A stretch of 52,628 nt of DNA from Candidatus Mediterraneibacter quadrami (GTDB taxonomy: Bacteria > Bacillota > Clostridia > Lachnospirales > Lachnospiraceae). The translations under genes and the position numbers were made by a program. The notes beneath the pieces were generated by a model that ran no database searches, was not told the DNA's origin, and saw only the letters and a program-made list of their open reading frames with translations. Below are positions 7,535 to 16,008 of the stretch, piece by piece (the stretch's first letter is position 1; every line of letters starts with the position of its first letter). The stretch is taken from NCBI GenBank assembly GCA_019120575.1, contig DWUU01000054.1:1-52628 (forward strand). Reading direction: 5' to 3'.

Positions 7535-8182
7535 ATGGATGAAAAAAATATCGTAGAAGAACAGAATATTATACCAGAAGAAAAGCCGGTGACGCCTTCG
7601 GTTGATATCGCGCTGCTGGCCCGGTGGGTCCGTGTCCTTTTCTGGCTCATTATCGCATCGCTGCTGATCTCTTTTCTGACAGGAGAGACAATATCCGAGA
7701 CAATGCCGGTTGTGGCAGCAGCAGCGCAGATCGCCAATATTCTTGTCGTAGCATTTTACGGATTCGTACTGCTTAAAATGTCTGCTGAAGCGATCCGGTA
7801 CCGCGGTGCGGCAATCTGTCATTTTATTTCAGCGGCTTTCAGCCTCGCGCTGTTCCCGATATCTGCGGATGTGGAAAATCCGCTGGTTGTCATCGCGGCT
7901 CTGCTCGCGGTTGTGATCGACATGATCGGTGAGTATTACGAATATATGGGCCATACCGATGTACTTGTTGATGTGGACCGGGAACTTTCCGGAAAATGGT
8001 TCAAATTGTGGAAGTGGTATCTGATCACATTCCTTGGGATCTTTGCGGGCACGATCCTGACCGTCCTGATCCCGCTTCTTGGTATGCTGGTCATGCTTGT
8101 GTGTACGATCGGTACGTTAATCGTGAGTATTTTGAAGGTTGTGTATATTTATAAAATGGCAAACGTTTTAAAAAAGGCATGA
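7535..8182 (+). CDS. Uncharacterised multi-pass membrane protein
   Basis: A 215-residue protein with about 30 polar residues at the N-terminus (rich in E/P) and then five hydrophobic segments: roughly 31-50, 57-77, 88-105, 112-128 and 163-205 (the last long enough for two helices). A cytoplasmic-looking segment GEYYEYMGHTDVLVDVDRELS precedes the last block. No family is recognised with confidence. The start is ATG 7535 after AGGAGAAAAG. Its stop overlaps the ATG at 8179, and the next real gene starts 12 bp later, so the two are probably cotranscribed. Confidence 0.65.
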   Translation: MDEKNIVEEQNIIPEEKPVTPSVDIALLARWVRVLFWLIIASLLISFLTGETISETMPVVAAAAQIANILVVAFYGFVLLKMSAEAIRYRGAAICHFISAAFSLALFPISADVENPLVVIAALLAVVIDMIGEYYEYMGHTDVLVDVDRELSGKWFKLWKWYLITFLGIFAGTILTVLIPLLGMLVMLVCTIGTLIVSILKVVYIYKMANVLKKA

Positions 8183-8193
8183 GGGTTAATGCA

Positions 8194-8637
8194 ATGATCA
8201 GAAGAATGCAGTTTACAGATCTGGATAAAATATCACAGATCTGGCTGGAATCAAATAAAGAGGCGCACGGGTTTATTCCGGCAGAATACTGGGAATCTCA
8301 TTTACAGTCTGTAAAAACCGCCCTTCTGCAGGCGGAAGTTTATGTATATGTTAATGAACGCCGGGATGAAATCCTTGGCTTTATCGGCATGAACGGAGAA
8401 TACATAGAGGGAATCTTTGTAGACGGCAGGGCGCGGTCCCTTGGGATCGGACGGGAGCTTCTGGAGTTTGTGAAAGTGAAAAAAGACAGGCTGAAGCTTC
8501 ATGTATATGTGAAAAATGAGCGAGCGGTCCGGTTTTACAAGCGGGAAGGCTTCCGGATCATCAGGACATTGATCGACGAGGGTACCGGTGAGGAAGAATA
8601 CATTATGATATACGGGCCTGCAGGCTCTGCTGTCTGA
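8194..8637 (+). CDS. GNAT-family N-acetyltransferase
   Basis: A 147-residue GNAT enzyme beginning MIRRMQFTDLDKISQIWLESN, the standard opening strand and helix. It has IEGIFVDGRARSLGIGRELL (about residues 69-88), where RSLGIG is the acetyl-CoA loop, and LHVYVKNERAVRFYKREGF (about 103-121). These features resemble YjaB-type small acetyltransferases. I use ATG 8194, preceded by GAGGG, not the in-frame ATG 8179 that overlaps the previous stop; the earlier start would add five residues. Confidence 0.8.
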   Translation: MIRRMQFTDLDKISQIWLESNKEAHGFIPAEYWESHLQSVKTALLQAEVYVYVNERRDEILGFIGMNGEYIEGIFVDGRARSLGIGRELLEFVKVKKDRLKLHVYVKNERAVRFYKREGFRIIRTLIDEGTGEEEYIMIYGPAGSAV

Positions 8638-8668
8638 AATATAGATCTGAGAAAGGAAATAAGCTTAT

Positions 8669-9031
8669 ATGAAGTTAAAAAATATACTGATCGTTGTTAA
8701 TGACATTGAAAGAGCGAAGAAGTTTTACCGGGATCTGTTCGGCCTGGAGACAGTACTGGATAACGACGGCAATGTGATCCTGACGGAAGGGCTTGTCCTG
8801 CAGGACAAAAATATCTGGAAAGATTTTCTTAAAAAAGATATCATCCCGGAGAGTAATGCTGCAGAACTGTATTTTGAGGAGAAGGATATCGAAGGGTTTG
8901 TGAGCAGGCTGGAGCAGATTTATCCGGACGTACAGTATGTAAACCGGCTGATGACCCATGAATGGGGACAGAAAGTGGTCCGGTTTTATGATCCGGACGG
9001 AAATCTGATCGAAGTCGGGACGCCGATGTGA
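8669..9031 (+). CDS. Glyoxalase/bleomycin-resistance (VOC) fold protein
   Basis: A 120-residue vicinal-oxygen-chelate protein. Paired beta-alpha-beta-beta-beta modules are visible: IVVNDIERAKKFYRDLFGLE (residues about 8-27) in the first half, and VRFYDPDGNLIEVGTPM at the C-terminus (about 104-120), the standard end of VOC proteins. Candidate metal ligands are the final E (LIEVG) and positions in the opening strand. The length is that of a single VOC unit that would dimerise. The substrate cannot be predicted. It has its own AAAGGA ribosome site and stands 31 bp after the acetyltransferase. Confidence 0.85.
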   Translation: MKLKNILIVVNDIERAKKFYRDLFGLETVLDNDGNVILTEGLVLQDKNIWKDFLKKDIIPESNAAELYFEEKDIEGFVSRLEQIYPDVQYVNRLMTHEWGQKVVRFYDPDGNLIEVGTPM

Positions 9032-9096
9032 TTTCCCTGATCCGATATGAGAATCCGTATCCGTGAAAAAGAATGACTGGAAGTGAGGGAGAGAAG

Positions 9097-9699
9097 ATGG
9101 AGAGATGCCCGTGGTGTATGTGCAATGAGAAGATGATCCGCTATCACGATGAGGAGTGGGGCGTGCCGGTGCATGACGACCGGAAGCAGTTTGAGTTTCT
9201 GATGATGGAAGTGATGCAGTGCGGACTGAACTGGAACATGATGATCCAGAAGCGGGAGATCTTCCGGCAGTGCTTTGACAATTTTGATTTCGACAAAGTG
9301 GCAGCGTATGGGGAAGCGGATATTGAACACATCCTGGATACAGAAGGGATGATCCATTCCAGGAGAAAGACGGAGGCCGTGATCCACAATGCCCGCTGCT
9401 TTCAGAAGATACGGGATGAGTTCGGCTCATTCAGCGATTATATATGGGGATTTACGGAGGGAAAAACATATCTCTATACCGGACATCAGCGCGGGGAGAT
9501 GCCCGCAAGGAATGGTCTGTCTGACCGGATCAGCGCCGATCTTAAAAAGCGGGGACTGAAGTATATGGGATCGATCACGGTCTATTCCCACCTGCAGGCA
9601 TGCGGGATCATCAACGATCATCTGGAAACATGCTTCCGGTATCAGGAACTCCTGGATATGACGGATGCTGTCCGCAAAAGAAGAGATAAAGAGCAGTAG
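9097..9699 (+). CDS. tag: DNA-3-methyladenine glycosylase I
   Basis: A 200-residue Tag enzyme that excises 3-methyladenine from alkylated DNA in base-excision repair. Family marks: start MERCPW with the zinc-ligand Cys4, HDEEWGVPVHDD (about 17-28), the helix-hairpin region FEFLMMEVMQCGLNW and near the C-terminus INDHLETC, whose His and Cys (four residues apart) complete the zinc site of E. coli TAG. Length is close to the usual 187-200. The start is ATG 9097, after GAGGGAGAG, because it gives the conserved MERC terminus; an upstream in-frame ATG at 9073 would add eight atypical residues. Confidence 0.93.
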   Translation: MERCPWCMCNEKMIRYHDEEWGVPVHDDRKQFEFLMMEVMQCGLNWNMMIQKREIFRQCFDNFDFDKVAAYGEADIEHILDTEGMIHSRRKTEAVIHNARCFQKIRDEFGSFSDYIWGFTEGKTYLYTGHQRGEMPARNGLSDRISADLKKRGLKYMGSITVYSHLQACGIINDHLETCFRYQELLDMTDAVRKRRDKEQ

Positions 9700-9779
9700 T
9701 CGAACGGAGAAATACAAGACAGTTGGATGATTTGTATGGTGTGGATCATCATTAGTGAGAAAGGAGAGGAAAGCGCAAT

Positions 9780-10310
9780 ATGCTCTCGGTTTTAAGCAGT
9801 GTTGTTCTGGCTGTGATGACGCTTTTATTGTCGGGCTGGGTAATCTTCTGTGCAATACAGTTTTTCCGCTTCAGCAGAAATATGGTGGCTTCCGGAGATT
9901 TTACAGCGCATGTACAATGTGAAAAGTGCGGTATGAAATATGACGTCAGCGCGGATGGATTTTCAAAGAGTTTTATTTCAAAATATAAAAGAGTGACCCG
10001 GACGAGGATAGAGGGAGGCGCATTTGTAAACCGCCCCCGTTACAGTTCTTATGCAAAGAAATTTTATTGCCCGAAGTGTGGGAAAAGAAGATATGCACAG
10101 ATACTCAATGTAAATGAGCTTAACGGCATGATGGAAAAACCTATGCTCCGGGCGGGAATGCGGTGGCTTGTCTATATGTGCATCGGCGGCATGATCATAC
10201 TGGTAGTGACGGCAATCCCCATGCACTTTATAAATCAGGCCAGGGAGCAGCATGTTGAAGAACTGAAAGAACAGCGGTATGAGGAGTTCAAAGAAAGGTA
10301 TGGATTTTAG
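9780..10310 (+). CDS. Membrane protein with zinc-ribbon-like domain
   Basis: A 176-residue protein not assigned to a known family. The N-terminal helix (about residues 5-28) is hydrophobic. The soluble part has two CxxC knuckles, CEKC (about 47-50) and CPKC (about 97-100), about 50 residues apart, which probably bind one zinc. A second membrane helix spans about 127-148, followed by a charged amphipathic tail (EQHVEELKEQRYEEF). The ribosome site AAGGAGAGG precedes ATG 9780. It overlaps the next membrane gene by 11 bp, so the pair is likely translated together. Confidence 0.65.
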   Translation: MLSVLSSVVLAVMTLLLSGWVIFCAIQFFRFSRNMVASGDFTAHVQCEKCGMKYDVSADGFSKSFISKYKRVTRTRIEGGAFVNRPRYSSYAKKFYCPKCGKRRYAQILNVNELNGMMEKPMLRAGMRWLVYMCIGGMIILVVTAIPMHFINQAREQHVEELKEQRYEEFKERYGF

Positions 10311-10767
10311 AGAAACGAGGACGGATAAACTTCTGGAATATTTGTGCAGGATCATACTTGCAGGAACGCTGGTATTCCTTATTGCCTACTGGTCCCGGAT
10401 CCCGGATCAGATCCCGACACATTATAATGCGGCCGGTGAGATTGACAGCTGGGGCGGCAAAGGGATGATCTGGTTTATAGTGATTATGTCATGGGTGATG
10501 TATCTGGGGATCACTTTTGTAGAAAAGTATCCTGAGATATGGAATACCGGTGTGAAGATTACGAAGAAAAATGCGGAAAAAGTATATCGCCTGCTGAAAT
10601 ATCTGATCTGTACATCGAAACTGATCATGGTGGCTGTGTTTTGTTCGCTGGCAGTCTTTTCTGCGCTGGCAAGTCCATTGCCGGCGTGGTGGACGGCAGT
10701 GTACTTTACACTTCTGATCGGGAATGCGGTTTTCTGGCTGGTGCGGATTATCATAGCGCGAAAATAA
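10300..10767 (+). CDS. DUF1648 membrane protein
   Basis: A 155-residue membrane protein. The segment SRIPDQIPTHYNAAGEIDSWGGK (about residues 27-49) is the DUF1648 signature (lp..iP.Hfn..G..d.w..k) seen in SdpI-type and other Firmicutes membrane proteins, set between a first TM (about 12-28) and further TMs at about 53-70, 95-118 and 125-150. SdpI-related members act in immunity or signal sensing, but no such role is shown here. I use ATG 10300; the in-frame ATG at 10279 lies further into the previous gene. It is followed directly by a strong terminator. Confidence 0.75.
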   Translation: MDFRETRTDKLLEYLCRIILAGTLVFLIAYWSRIPDQIPTHYNAAGEIDSWGGKGMIWFIVIMSWVMYLGITFVEKYPEIWNTGVKITKKNAEKVYRLLKYLICTSKLIMVAVFCSLAVFSALASPLPAWWTAVYFTLLIGNAVFWLVRIIIARK

Positions 10768-10798
10768 ATAGAGCAGGCTGACTCAGCCTGCTCTATTT
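10766..10798. terminator. Bidirectional rho-independent terminator
   Basis: A near-perfect 16-bp stem AAATAGAGCAGGCTGA (10766-10781) with its complement at 10783-10798. It has A-rich and T-rich flanks on both sides, so it can stop the DUF1648 gene and the convergent nuclease gene. Confidence 0.85.
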
Positions 10799-10817
10799 AT
10801 ATAGGAAAAATGGAAGT

Positions 10818-11726
10818 TTATTCTGACCAGTATTCTGCAAGATAGTTTTCAGCTTCATTTTCGGAAAGAGGATATTTTTCTTTCAATTTTTGAAGAGCGG
10901 TATCTTTTGGGATGTTCAGTTCATATAATGCAGAAAGAAGCTGACGGATTCCGTTTTCACGCTCTTCTTCCTGTCCCTCATTACGCAAGGTTTTATCGTG
11001 TAGTTCTTTATCATACGTTTCCAAGATCATCTGGATCACCTCTGCTTTTTGATCAGTCAGGATATCCGGCAGAATGTTTTTTCGGATGCAGATGTCAATA
11101 GCTGAGGAAACTGCAAGTTCCAGTGGTCTGTCAGAAGAAAGTTCCTGCCTTACAGTATCAACGAAAATGGCGTATTCTTTGAGCCTCTGACATTTTTCCA
11201 ACAGGTCCTTATTGTGGCCGTAATTGATATTCAGCATTGTAGCAACACATTCCAGACACGGTTTTACTGGGATGACTGGCTTTTTAAACAGGTCTGAGAG
11301 GTTCAGGTCCTGTCGGTCCGGTTCGGATTTTGTCCCGTTATAAAATACAAAATATTGAGGAAACGGAAGAGTTTTTGGGGTTGATGTATAAATGTCTATT
11401 TTATTTTTTATGATATATTTTTCATATAGTTTACAAAGATACATCAGTCCGCGGATCGGCATGTTAGGATTAAATGTACTTTGGTGTTCATACAAGTTCA
11501 TCATTCCGCTGATCAAAAAAGAAATATCATTTTTCTTTGTCAGATACAGTACATTTCCAAGTGTGTTTACTTCCAGTTCATCCGGATCATCATAATTGCT
11601 TCCGTTGACAGCGTTATAAAGGGACAGAAGATCTTCTTTTTTCTGAAATACCAGTCTGAAAAGACTATCTTTATACTCTCTGTTGGCTGCCGGATATTCC
11701 TGATCATTATTAAATTTTTGTGTCAA
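10818..11726 (-). CDS. Rpn-family PD-(D/E)XK nuclease/putative transposase
   Basis: A 302-residue protein of the recombination-promoting nuclease (Rpn/PDDEXK transposase) group that is abundant in Lachnospiraceae. The N-terminal nuclease core shows REYKDSLFRLVF (about 16-27), ELEVNTLGNVLY, NDISFLI (about 66-72, acidic residue) and YEHQST (about 79-84), matching the D...E-x-Q variant of the PD-(D/E)XK site. The central KTLPFPQYFVFYNGT strand is typical. The C-terminal half is helical, and its last 40 residues form a small helical tail. The start is TTG 11726 with GGAGG 8 nt upstream. The gene is AT-richer than its neighbours, consistent with transfer. Mobility function is inferred from family. 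Confidence 0.8.
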   Translation of the reverse strand: MTQKFNNDQEYPAANREYKDSLFRLVFQKKEDLLSLYNAVNGSNYDDPDELEVNTLGNVLYLTKKNDISFLISGMMNLYEHQSTFNPNMPIRGLMYLCKLYEKYIIKNKIDIYTSTPKTLPFPQYFVFYNGTKSEPDRQDLNLSDLFKKPVIPVKPCLECVATMLNINYGHNKDLLEKCQRLKEYAIFVDTVRQELSSDRPLELAVSSAIDICIRKNILPDILTDQKAEVIQMILETYDKELHDKTLRNEGQEEERENGIRQLLSALYELNIPKDTALQKLKEKYPLSENEAENYLAEYWSE

Positions 11727-12027
11727 TAATTACACCTCCATTATAGGGAAAAAAATGAGTAGTTGCAACCTTTCGTAAAGTTGACATTTGTCTGACTGTG
11801 ACAAAAGGGAGTTTCGGCAGATAATGCCGGATTGCCGTTAAGCAAAAAGTACTGTTTTTGAAACAGTGTGCGGAAAGGAAAGATTCCGCTGATAGTTTGT
11901 TCATTATAACGCAGATAACATGTGTAAACAATAGTGAAACTTCCACAAAAAATATAGACATCGCTTTGTGAAAAATGATACAATATTTCTGTTATGAAAC
12001 CGGGGATTCCTGACGGGAGGCGGCGGG
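11727..12027. other. Intergenic region between divergent nuclease genes
   Basis: About 300 bp between the Rpn-like gene (minus) and the OLD-like gene (plus). It holds the ribosome site of the first (CCTCC on the plus strand, 11735-11739), a promoter for the second (11955-11984) and no credible ORF above 40 codons. I see no tandem repeats. Confidence 0.6.
11955..11984 (+). promoter_or_regulatory. Promoter upstream of the OLD-family nuclease
   Basis: -35 TAGACA (11955-11960), 18-bp spacer, -10 TACAAT (11979-11984). The ATG at 12028 is preceded by GGGAGG. One transcript could run from here through the overlapping cbiB gene. Confidence 0.5.
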
Positions 12028-13896
12028 ATGCAGATTGCGGATTTACGGATACGGAATTTCAGATCGATCAGGGACATGCAGATCAGAGATATTGAAAATG
12101 CCCTGATCCTGGTCGGTAAAAACGACACGGGCAAGACGGCCGTCCTGGATGCCGTGCGCGCTGCGGGCGGTGATTATACGGTCAGGGCGGAAGATTTCCG
12201 CGAGGATTTTCCGAATGTGGAAGTTTCTGTAAGGCTGCGGATCGAGGAAGACGACCTGAAGCGGTTCCACCGGTTCGGCATGGTGAGCGCGTACCGGAGA
12301 TATGATTCCTGGTACCGGGATTTCTGCAGAAAGCTGCCTTCATATGAGCCGGACGGGGAAGCGTCCGGCGGGGTGCTGTCTTTTGATTTTTCGGCCAACC
12401 GGGAAGGACGCGTCCGGTACAGCGACGGACATCAGAAAAATAATGCCTGTATCCCTCAGATCTTCCCGCATATTTATTTTATGGATACGCAGCGGAATCT
12501 GAAGCGATTCCAGGACGCGCTCCTTCTGATGCAGGAGGACGATCTGCTGAAGCAGATGCGGTCCGGCTGCTGTATGTTTGATGTGGCAAAAGAATGCAAC
12601 CGCTGCTTTTCCTGCATCGGCCTGATCCACAAGAAACCGACGGAAGAGCTGAATGCGTTTGAAGCGGCAAAGCTTCTGGAATATAAACTTTACAACCTGA
12701 ACCTGGATGCATTTTCGAGGAAGGTGAATGATATCTTCCAAAGAAACGGCGGGCGCGATGAGATCGTGTACACAATGGATCTGGATATCGAGCAGACACT
12801 GTCTGTGACGGCGGGCGTCCGTCAGGCCGGATACCAGGAAATCCGGCCGGCAAAGAGCATGGGAAAGGGCATGCGCAGCATCTATATGCTTTCCCTGCTG
12901 GAAGCGTACGAAGAGGACGGCATGAAAAACGCGGATATCATTATGGTGGAAGATCCGGAGATCTTCCTTCATCCGAAACTCCAGAAAGTATCCGGGGATA
13001 TCCTGTACAGGCTGTCGCGGAAGAACCAGGTGCTCTTTTCCACCCATTCCCCGAACCTGCTGTCCAATTTTAACAGCCGGCAGATCCGGCAGGTTTATCT
13101 GGATGATGAGGGAATGTCCGAAGTGAAGGCGCGGACGGATATCAGCGCGGTGCTGGATGATCTGGGCTATTCCGCCAATGACCTGATGAATGTGAATTTT
13201 GTGTTTATCGTGGAGGGCAAACAGGACAAGAGCCGGCTGCCCCTGTTGATCCGGAAATACTATGGCGAGACGTATGACGAGGATGGAAATCTTTCTCGGA
13301 TCGCCATCATCACGACCAACAGCTGCACGAATATCAAGACTTACGCGAACCTGAAGTACATGAACCAGATCTATATCCGGGATAATTTCCTGATGATCCG
13401 GGACGGCGACGGGAAGGACAGCGGGGAACTGAAGCGTCAGCTCTGCCGTTATTATGAGGAGCGCAATGCAGAAGACATTGACCGGCTGCCGCGGGTGACG
13501 GAGAAAAATGTACTGATCCTGAAGTACTATTCGTTTGAAAATTATTTCCTTGACCCGAAGGTAATGGCCAGGATCGGCGTGCTGGACAGCGAAGATCAGT
13601 TTTATGAGATCTTTCTTGAAAAATGGCACGAATACCTTTATCGTCTGCGAAGCGGCGAGAAGCTGCGGACGGTTGTCGGACATGATTTTGATACGATGGA
13701 TGATGTGAAGGAGCATATGGAAGAGATCCGCATCCATCTGCGGGGACACAACCTGTATGATATTTATTACGGCCGTTATAAAGAACGGGAGCGGGAGATC
13801 CTGGGGCGCTATATCGACGAAGCGCCGCGGGAAGATTTTGCGGATATCCTGGATTCCATTGACCGTTTTATCTATTTTGAGAGCAGAAAGAAATGA
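12028..13896 (+). CDS. OLD-family ATP-dependent nuclease (AAA ATPase + TOPRIM)
   Basis: A 622-residue overcoming-lysogenization-defect (OLD) protein. The N-terminal ABC-type ATPase starts IADLRIRNFRSI and has Walker A GKNDTGKT (about residues 30-37). Walker B and the extended motif are seen at IIMVEDPEIFLHP (about 307-319), followed by a switch region LFSTHSPNLLSNF. The C-terminal TOPRIM nuclease starts at FVFIVEGKQDKSRLP (about 391-405, catalytic Glu in VEG) and includes MIRDGDGKDSG (about 455-465) with metal-binding acids. OLD proteins act in phage exclusion or DNA metabolism. No UvrD-like partner (Gabija) or reverse transcriptase is next to it. Its stop overlaps the cbiB start by 4 bp. Confidence 0.88.
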   Translation: MQIADLRIRNFRSIRDMQIRDIENALILVGKNDTGKTAVLDAVRAAGGDYTVRAEDFREDFPNVEVSVRLRIEEDDLKRFHRFGMVSAYRRYDSWYRDFCRKLPSYEPDGEASGGVLSFDFSANREGRVRYSDGHQKNNACIPQIFPHIYFMDTQRNLKRFQDALLLMQEDDLLKQMRSGCCMFDVAKECNRCFSCIGLIHKKPTEELNAFEAAKLLEYKLYNLNLDAFSRKVNDIFQRNGGRDEIVYTMDLDIEQTLSVTAGVRQAGYQEIRPAKSMGKGMRSIYMLSLLEAYEEDGMKNADIIMVEDPEIFLHPKLQKVSGDILYRLSRKNQVLFSTHSPNLLSNFNSRQIRQVYLDDEGMSEVKARTDISAVLDDLGYSANDLMNVNFVFIVEGKQDKSRLPLLIRKYYGETYDEDGNLSRIAIITTNSCTNIKTYANLKYMNQIYIRDNFLMIRDGDGKDSGELKRQLCRYYEERNAEDIDRLPRVTEKNVLILKYYSFENYFLDPKVMARIGVLDSEDQFYEIFLEKWHEYLYRLRSGEKLRTVVGHDFDTMDDVKEHMEEIRIHLRGHNLYDIYYGRYKEREREILGRYIDEAPREDFADILDSIDRFIYFESRKK

Positions 13897-14891
13897 GTGG
13901 AGAAGTGACAGATATTTTATTAACAGCAACAGGAGCCTGCCTGGCAGGCTTCCTGTTAGATTTTTTGTTCGGGGATCCGGTCCGGCTCTATCATCCGGTG
14001 CGGATCATCGGAAACGGGATCGCGCTCGGGGAACGCCTGCTCCGGAAACGGTGCGGACAGGACAAACGCAGGCTGACCGCGGCGGGCGGCGCCCTGTGGG
14101 TGTGTATCGCGGCCCTTTCATTCCTGGTCCCGCTGGCGGCGCTGGTTCTTGCATACAAGATCCATCCGGAGCTCTGGTTCGCGCTGGAGGCGTTCTGGTG
14201 CTTTCAGATTCTGGCGGCCCGTTCCCTGTGCAGGGAGAGCAAAAAAGTGTATGACCGTCTGAAGGAGAATGATCTGCCCGGCGCCAGGAAAGCCGTTTCC
14301 ATGATCGTGGGCAGGGATACGGAAAATCTGACTGCGGAAGGTGTGACGAAAGCGGCCGTGGAGACGGTGGCGGAGAATACATCGGACGGGGTGACCGCTC
14401 CCCTGATCTTCCTGCTGATCGGCGGAGCGCCGCTTGGATTTCTGTATAAGGCAGTCAATACGATGGATTCCATGCTGGGATATAAGAACGATGCATACCT
14501 GTATTTCGGACGGATCCCGGCGAAAATGGATGATGTTTTCAATTATATTCCGTCCAGGCTGACGGCGCTTTTTATGATTGTCGCGGCAGGATTATGCGGG
14601 ATGGACGGCCGGAACGCATGGCGGATCTGGCGGCGGGACAGCCGGAAGCATGCCAGCCCCAATTCCGCGCAGACGGAAGCGGCATGCGCGGGCGCCCTGC
14701 GGGTGAAGCTGGCCGGGGACGCATATTATTTCGGAAAGCTGTATAAGAAGGATTCTATCGGGGACGGGATCCGCCCCATTGAACCGGAAGATATCAGAAG
14801 AGCCGGGCGGCTCATGTATGTAACGGCGGCTCTGATGCTGGCGGCGGGGATCCTGCTCAGGTGCGGGCTGGTGCGTGCCCTTGTACACTGA
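13893..14891 (+). CDS. cbiB: Adenosylcobinamide-phosphate synthase
   Basis: A 332-residue membrane enzyme (CbiB/CobD) that attaches aminopropanol or its phosphate to adenosylcobyric acid. Typical blocks: GFLLDFLFGDPVRLYHPVRIIG near the N-terminus (about 17-38), GRDTENLTAEGVTKAAVETVAENTSDGVTAPL (about 137-168), a GAPLGFLYKAVNTMDSMLGYKN block (about 173-194) and an SRKHASPNSAQTEAACAGAL segment (about 250-269), all conserved in the family. Several TM helices. ATG 13893 overlaps the OLD gene stop (ATGA), so it is translationally coupled to it. The last codons and stop lie in a copy of the TTGTACACTGA repeat. Confidence 0.93.
   Translation: MSGEVTDILLTATGACLAGFLLDFLFGDPVRLYHPVRIIGNGIALGERLLRKRCGQDKRRLTAAGGALWVCIAALSFLVPLAALVLAYKIHPELWFALEAFWCFQILAARSLCRESKKVYDRLKENDLPGARKAVSMIVGRDTENLTAEGVTKAAVETVAENTSDGVTAPLIFLLIGGAPLGFLYKAVNTMDSMLGYKNDAYLYFGRIPAKMDDVFNYIPSRLTALFMIVAAGLCGMDGRNAWRIWRRDSRKHASPNSAQTEAACAGALRVKLAGDAYYFGKLYKKDSIGDGIRPIEPEDIRRAGRLMYVTAALMLAAGILLRCGLVRALVH
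14878..14891 (+). repeat. 14-bp copy of the 4149-4162 repeat word, at the cbiB stop
   Basis: CCCTTGTACACTGA is identical to the right arm region of the hairpin at 4121-4166. Here it is a single arm, without its complement, and supplies the last four codons and the TGA stop of cbiB. Confidence 0.5.
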
Positions 14892-14961
14892 CACTAAGCC
14901 TGCGCATGCGCCTTTTGGGAGATTTGAATGACGGATCAAAACAGATAACAGGAGACAGACT

Positions 14962-16008
14962 ATGATATACGGACACGGAGGAGATATCTATACGCATAAG
15001 CCGGATCTTGATTTTTCCGTAAATGTGAATCCGCTTGGACCGCCGGAAGGCGTGGTCAGGGCGGCGAAGCAGGGAGCGGAGCGGATGGCGGCCTATCCGG
15101 ACAGCCGGTGCAGGATGCTTCGGGAGAAGCTGTCGCTAAAACAGGGCATCGCAGAGGATCATTATGTATTCGGAAACGGGGCGGCGGATCTGATCTACCG
15201 GCTGGCGCTGGCGGAGAAACCGGAGCGTGCGCTGATCCCGGTTCCTGCATTTTCCGAATATGAACAGGCGTTGAAAACGGTCGGATGCAAGATTACATAT
15301 TATGAGATGAAACCTGAGAGTTGCTTTTGTATAGATGAGCATTTCCTGAACAAACTGGATGGACAGTATGATATGGTGTTTCTCTGTTCGCCGACCAATC
15401 CGTCCGGACAGGTGATCGGGAAAGAACTGCTGGTGGAGATCGTTAAGATCTGCGAAAATCGCGGGATCCGGCTGGTGCTGGACGAGTGCTTTATCGGATT
15501 CCTGGAGAATGCGGATGAACTGTCTATGCTGAGAGAGACTGAACGGTATCCACACTTATTTCTTCTCCGGGCATTTACGAAGATCTATGCCATGCCGGGA
15601 ATGCGTCTGGGATACGGCGTCTCTTCCGACCGGGACCTGCTGGAGCGGATGGAGGAAGCCGGACAGCCCTGGAGTGTATCTGTCCCGGCGCAGATGGCCG
15701 GGCTCGCCGCGCTGGATGAGGATGAGTATGTGTCTGAAGCACGGAGGCTGGTGCGCGTGGAGCGGGAGTTCCTCGAATCTGAACTGGCAGGAATGGGAAT
15801 TGATTTTGTTTCTTCTGATGCAAATTTCATTCTTATACATGAGAAGACAGATCTTTTCAACCGGCTCAGATCCGGCGGGATCCTGATCCGGGACTGTGCA
15901 AATTATCCGGGACTTGGAAGGGGATGGTACCGGATCGCCGTGCGGACGCGTGAGGAAAATGCGCGCCTGATGTCTGCGATAAGAGAGATAAAGGAGGCCG
16001 GAAAATGA
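14962..16008 (+). CDS. cobD: Threonine-phosphate decarboxylase-type aminotransferase
   Basis: A 348-residue class II PLP enzyme of the CobD(Salmonella)/CobC/HisC group that makes the aminopropanol phosphate arm of cobalamin from L-threonine phosphate. It opens YGHGGDIY...[12 protein letters not shown] (typical GG..y..a...g....DFS.N.NP.G.P). PLP-binding features: [10 protein letters not shown] (about 73-82), [12 protein letters not shown] (about 142-153), VLDECFIGF (about 173-181) and the Schiff-base lysine in [15 protein letters not shown] (about 205-219). Context between cbiB and cbiP supports the cobalamin role over histidine synthesis. The ribosome site ACAGGAGAC precedes ATG 14962. The name here follows the Salmonella CobD usage. 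Confidence 0.88.
   Translation: MIYGHGGDIYTHKPDLDFSVNVNPLGPPEGVVRAAKQGAERMAAYPDSRCRMLREKLSLKQGIAEDHYVFGNGAADLIYRLALAEKPERALIPVPAFSEYEQALKTVGCKITYYEMKPESCFCIDEHFLNKLDGQYDMVFLCSPTNPSGQVIGKELLVEIVKICENRGIRLVLDECFIGFLENADELSMLRETERYPHLFLLRAFTKIYAMPGMRLGYGVSSDRDLLERMEEAGQPWSVSVPAQMAGLAALDEDEYVSEARRLVRVEREFLESELAGMGIDFVSSDANFILIHEKTDLFNRLRSGGILIRDCANYPGLGRGWYRIAVRTREENARLMSAIREIKEAGK

Noticed and set aside
11740-11768. Promoter-like TTGCAA-17-TATAAT on the minus strand before the Rpn-like gene
   Set aside because: The predicted transcript start (about 11733) would lie downstream of the Shine-Dalgarno GGAGG (11735-11739), leaving a nearly leaderless message that contradicts the good ribosome site; probably chance or not the main promoter.
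12340-13929. 529-codon open frame on the minus strand opposite the OLD nuclease
   Set aside because: The plus strand has clear Walker and TOPRIM motifs; the antisense translation is low-complexity, I/H/R/Q-rich and matches nothing.
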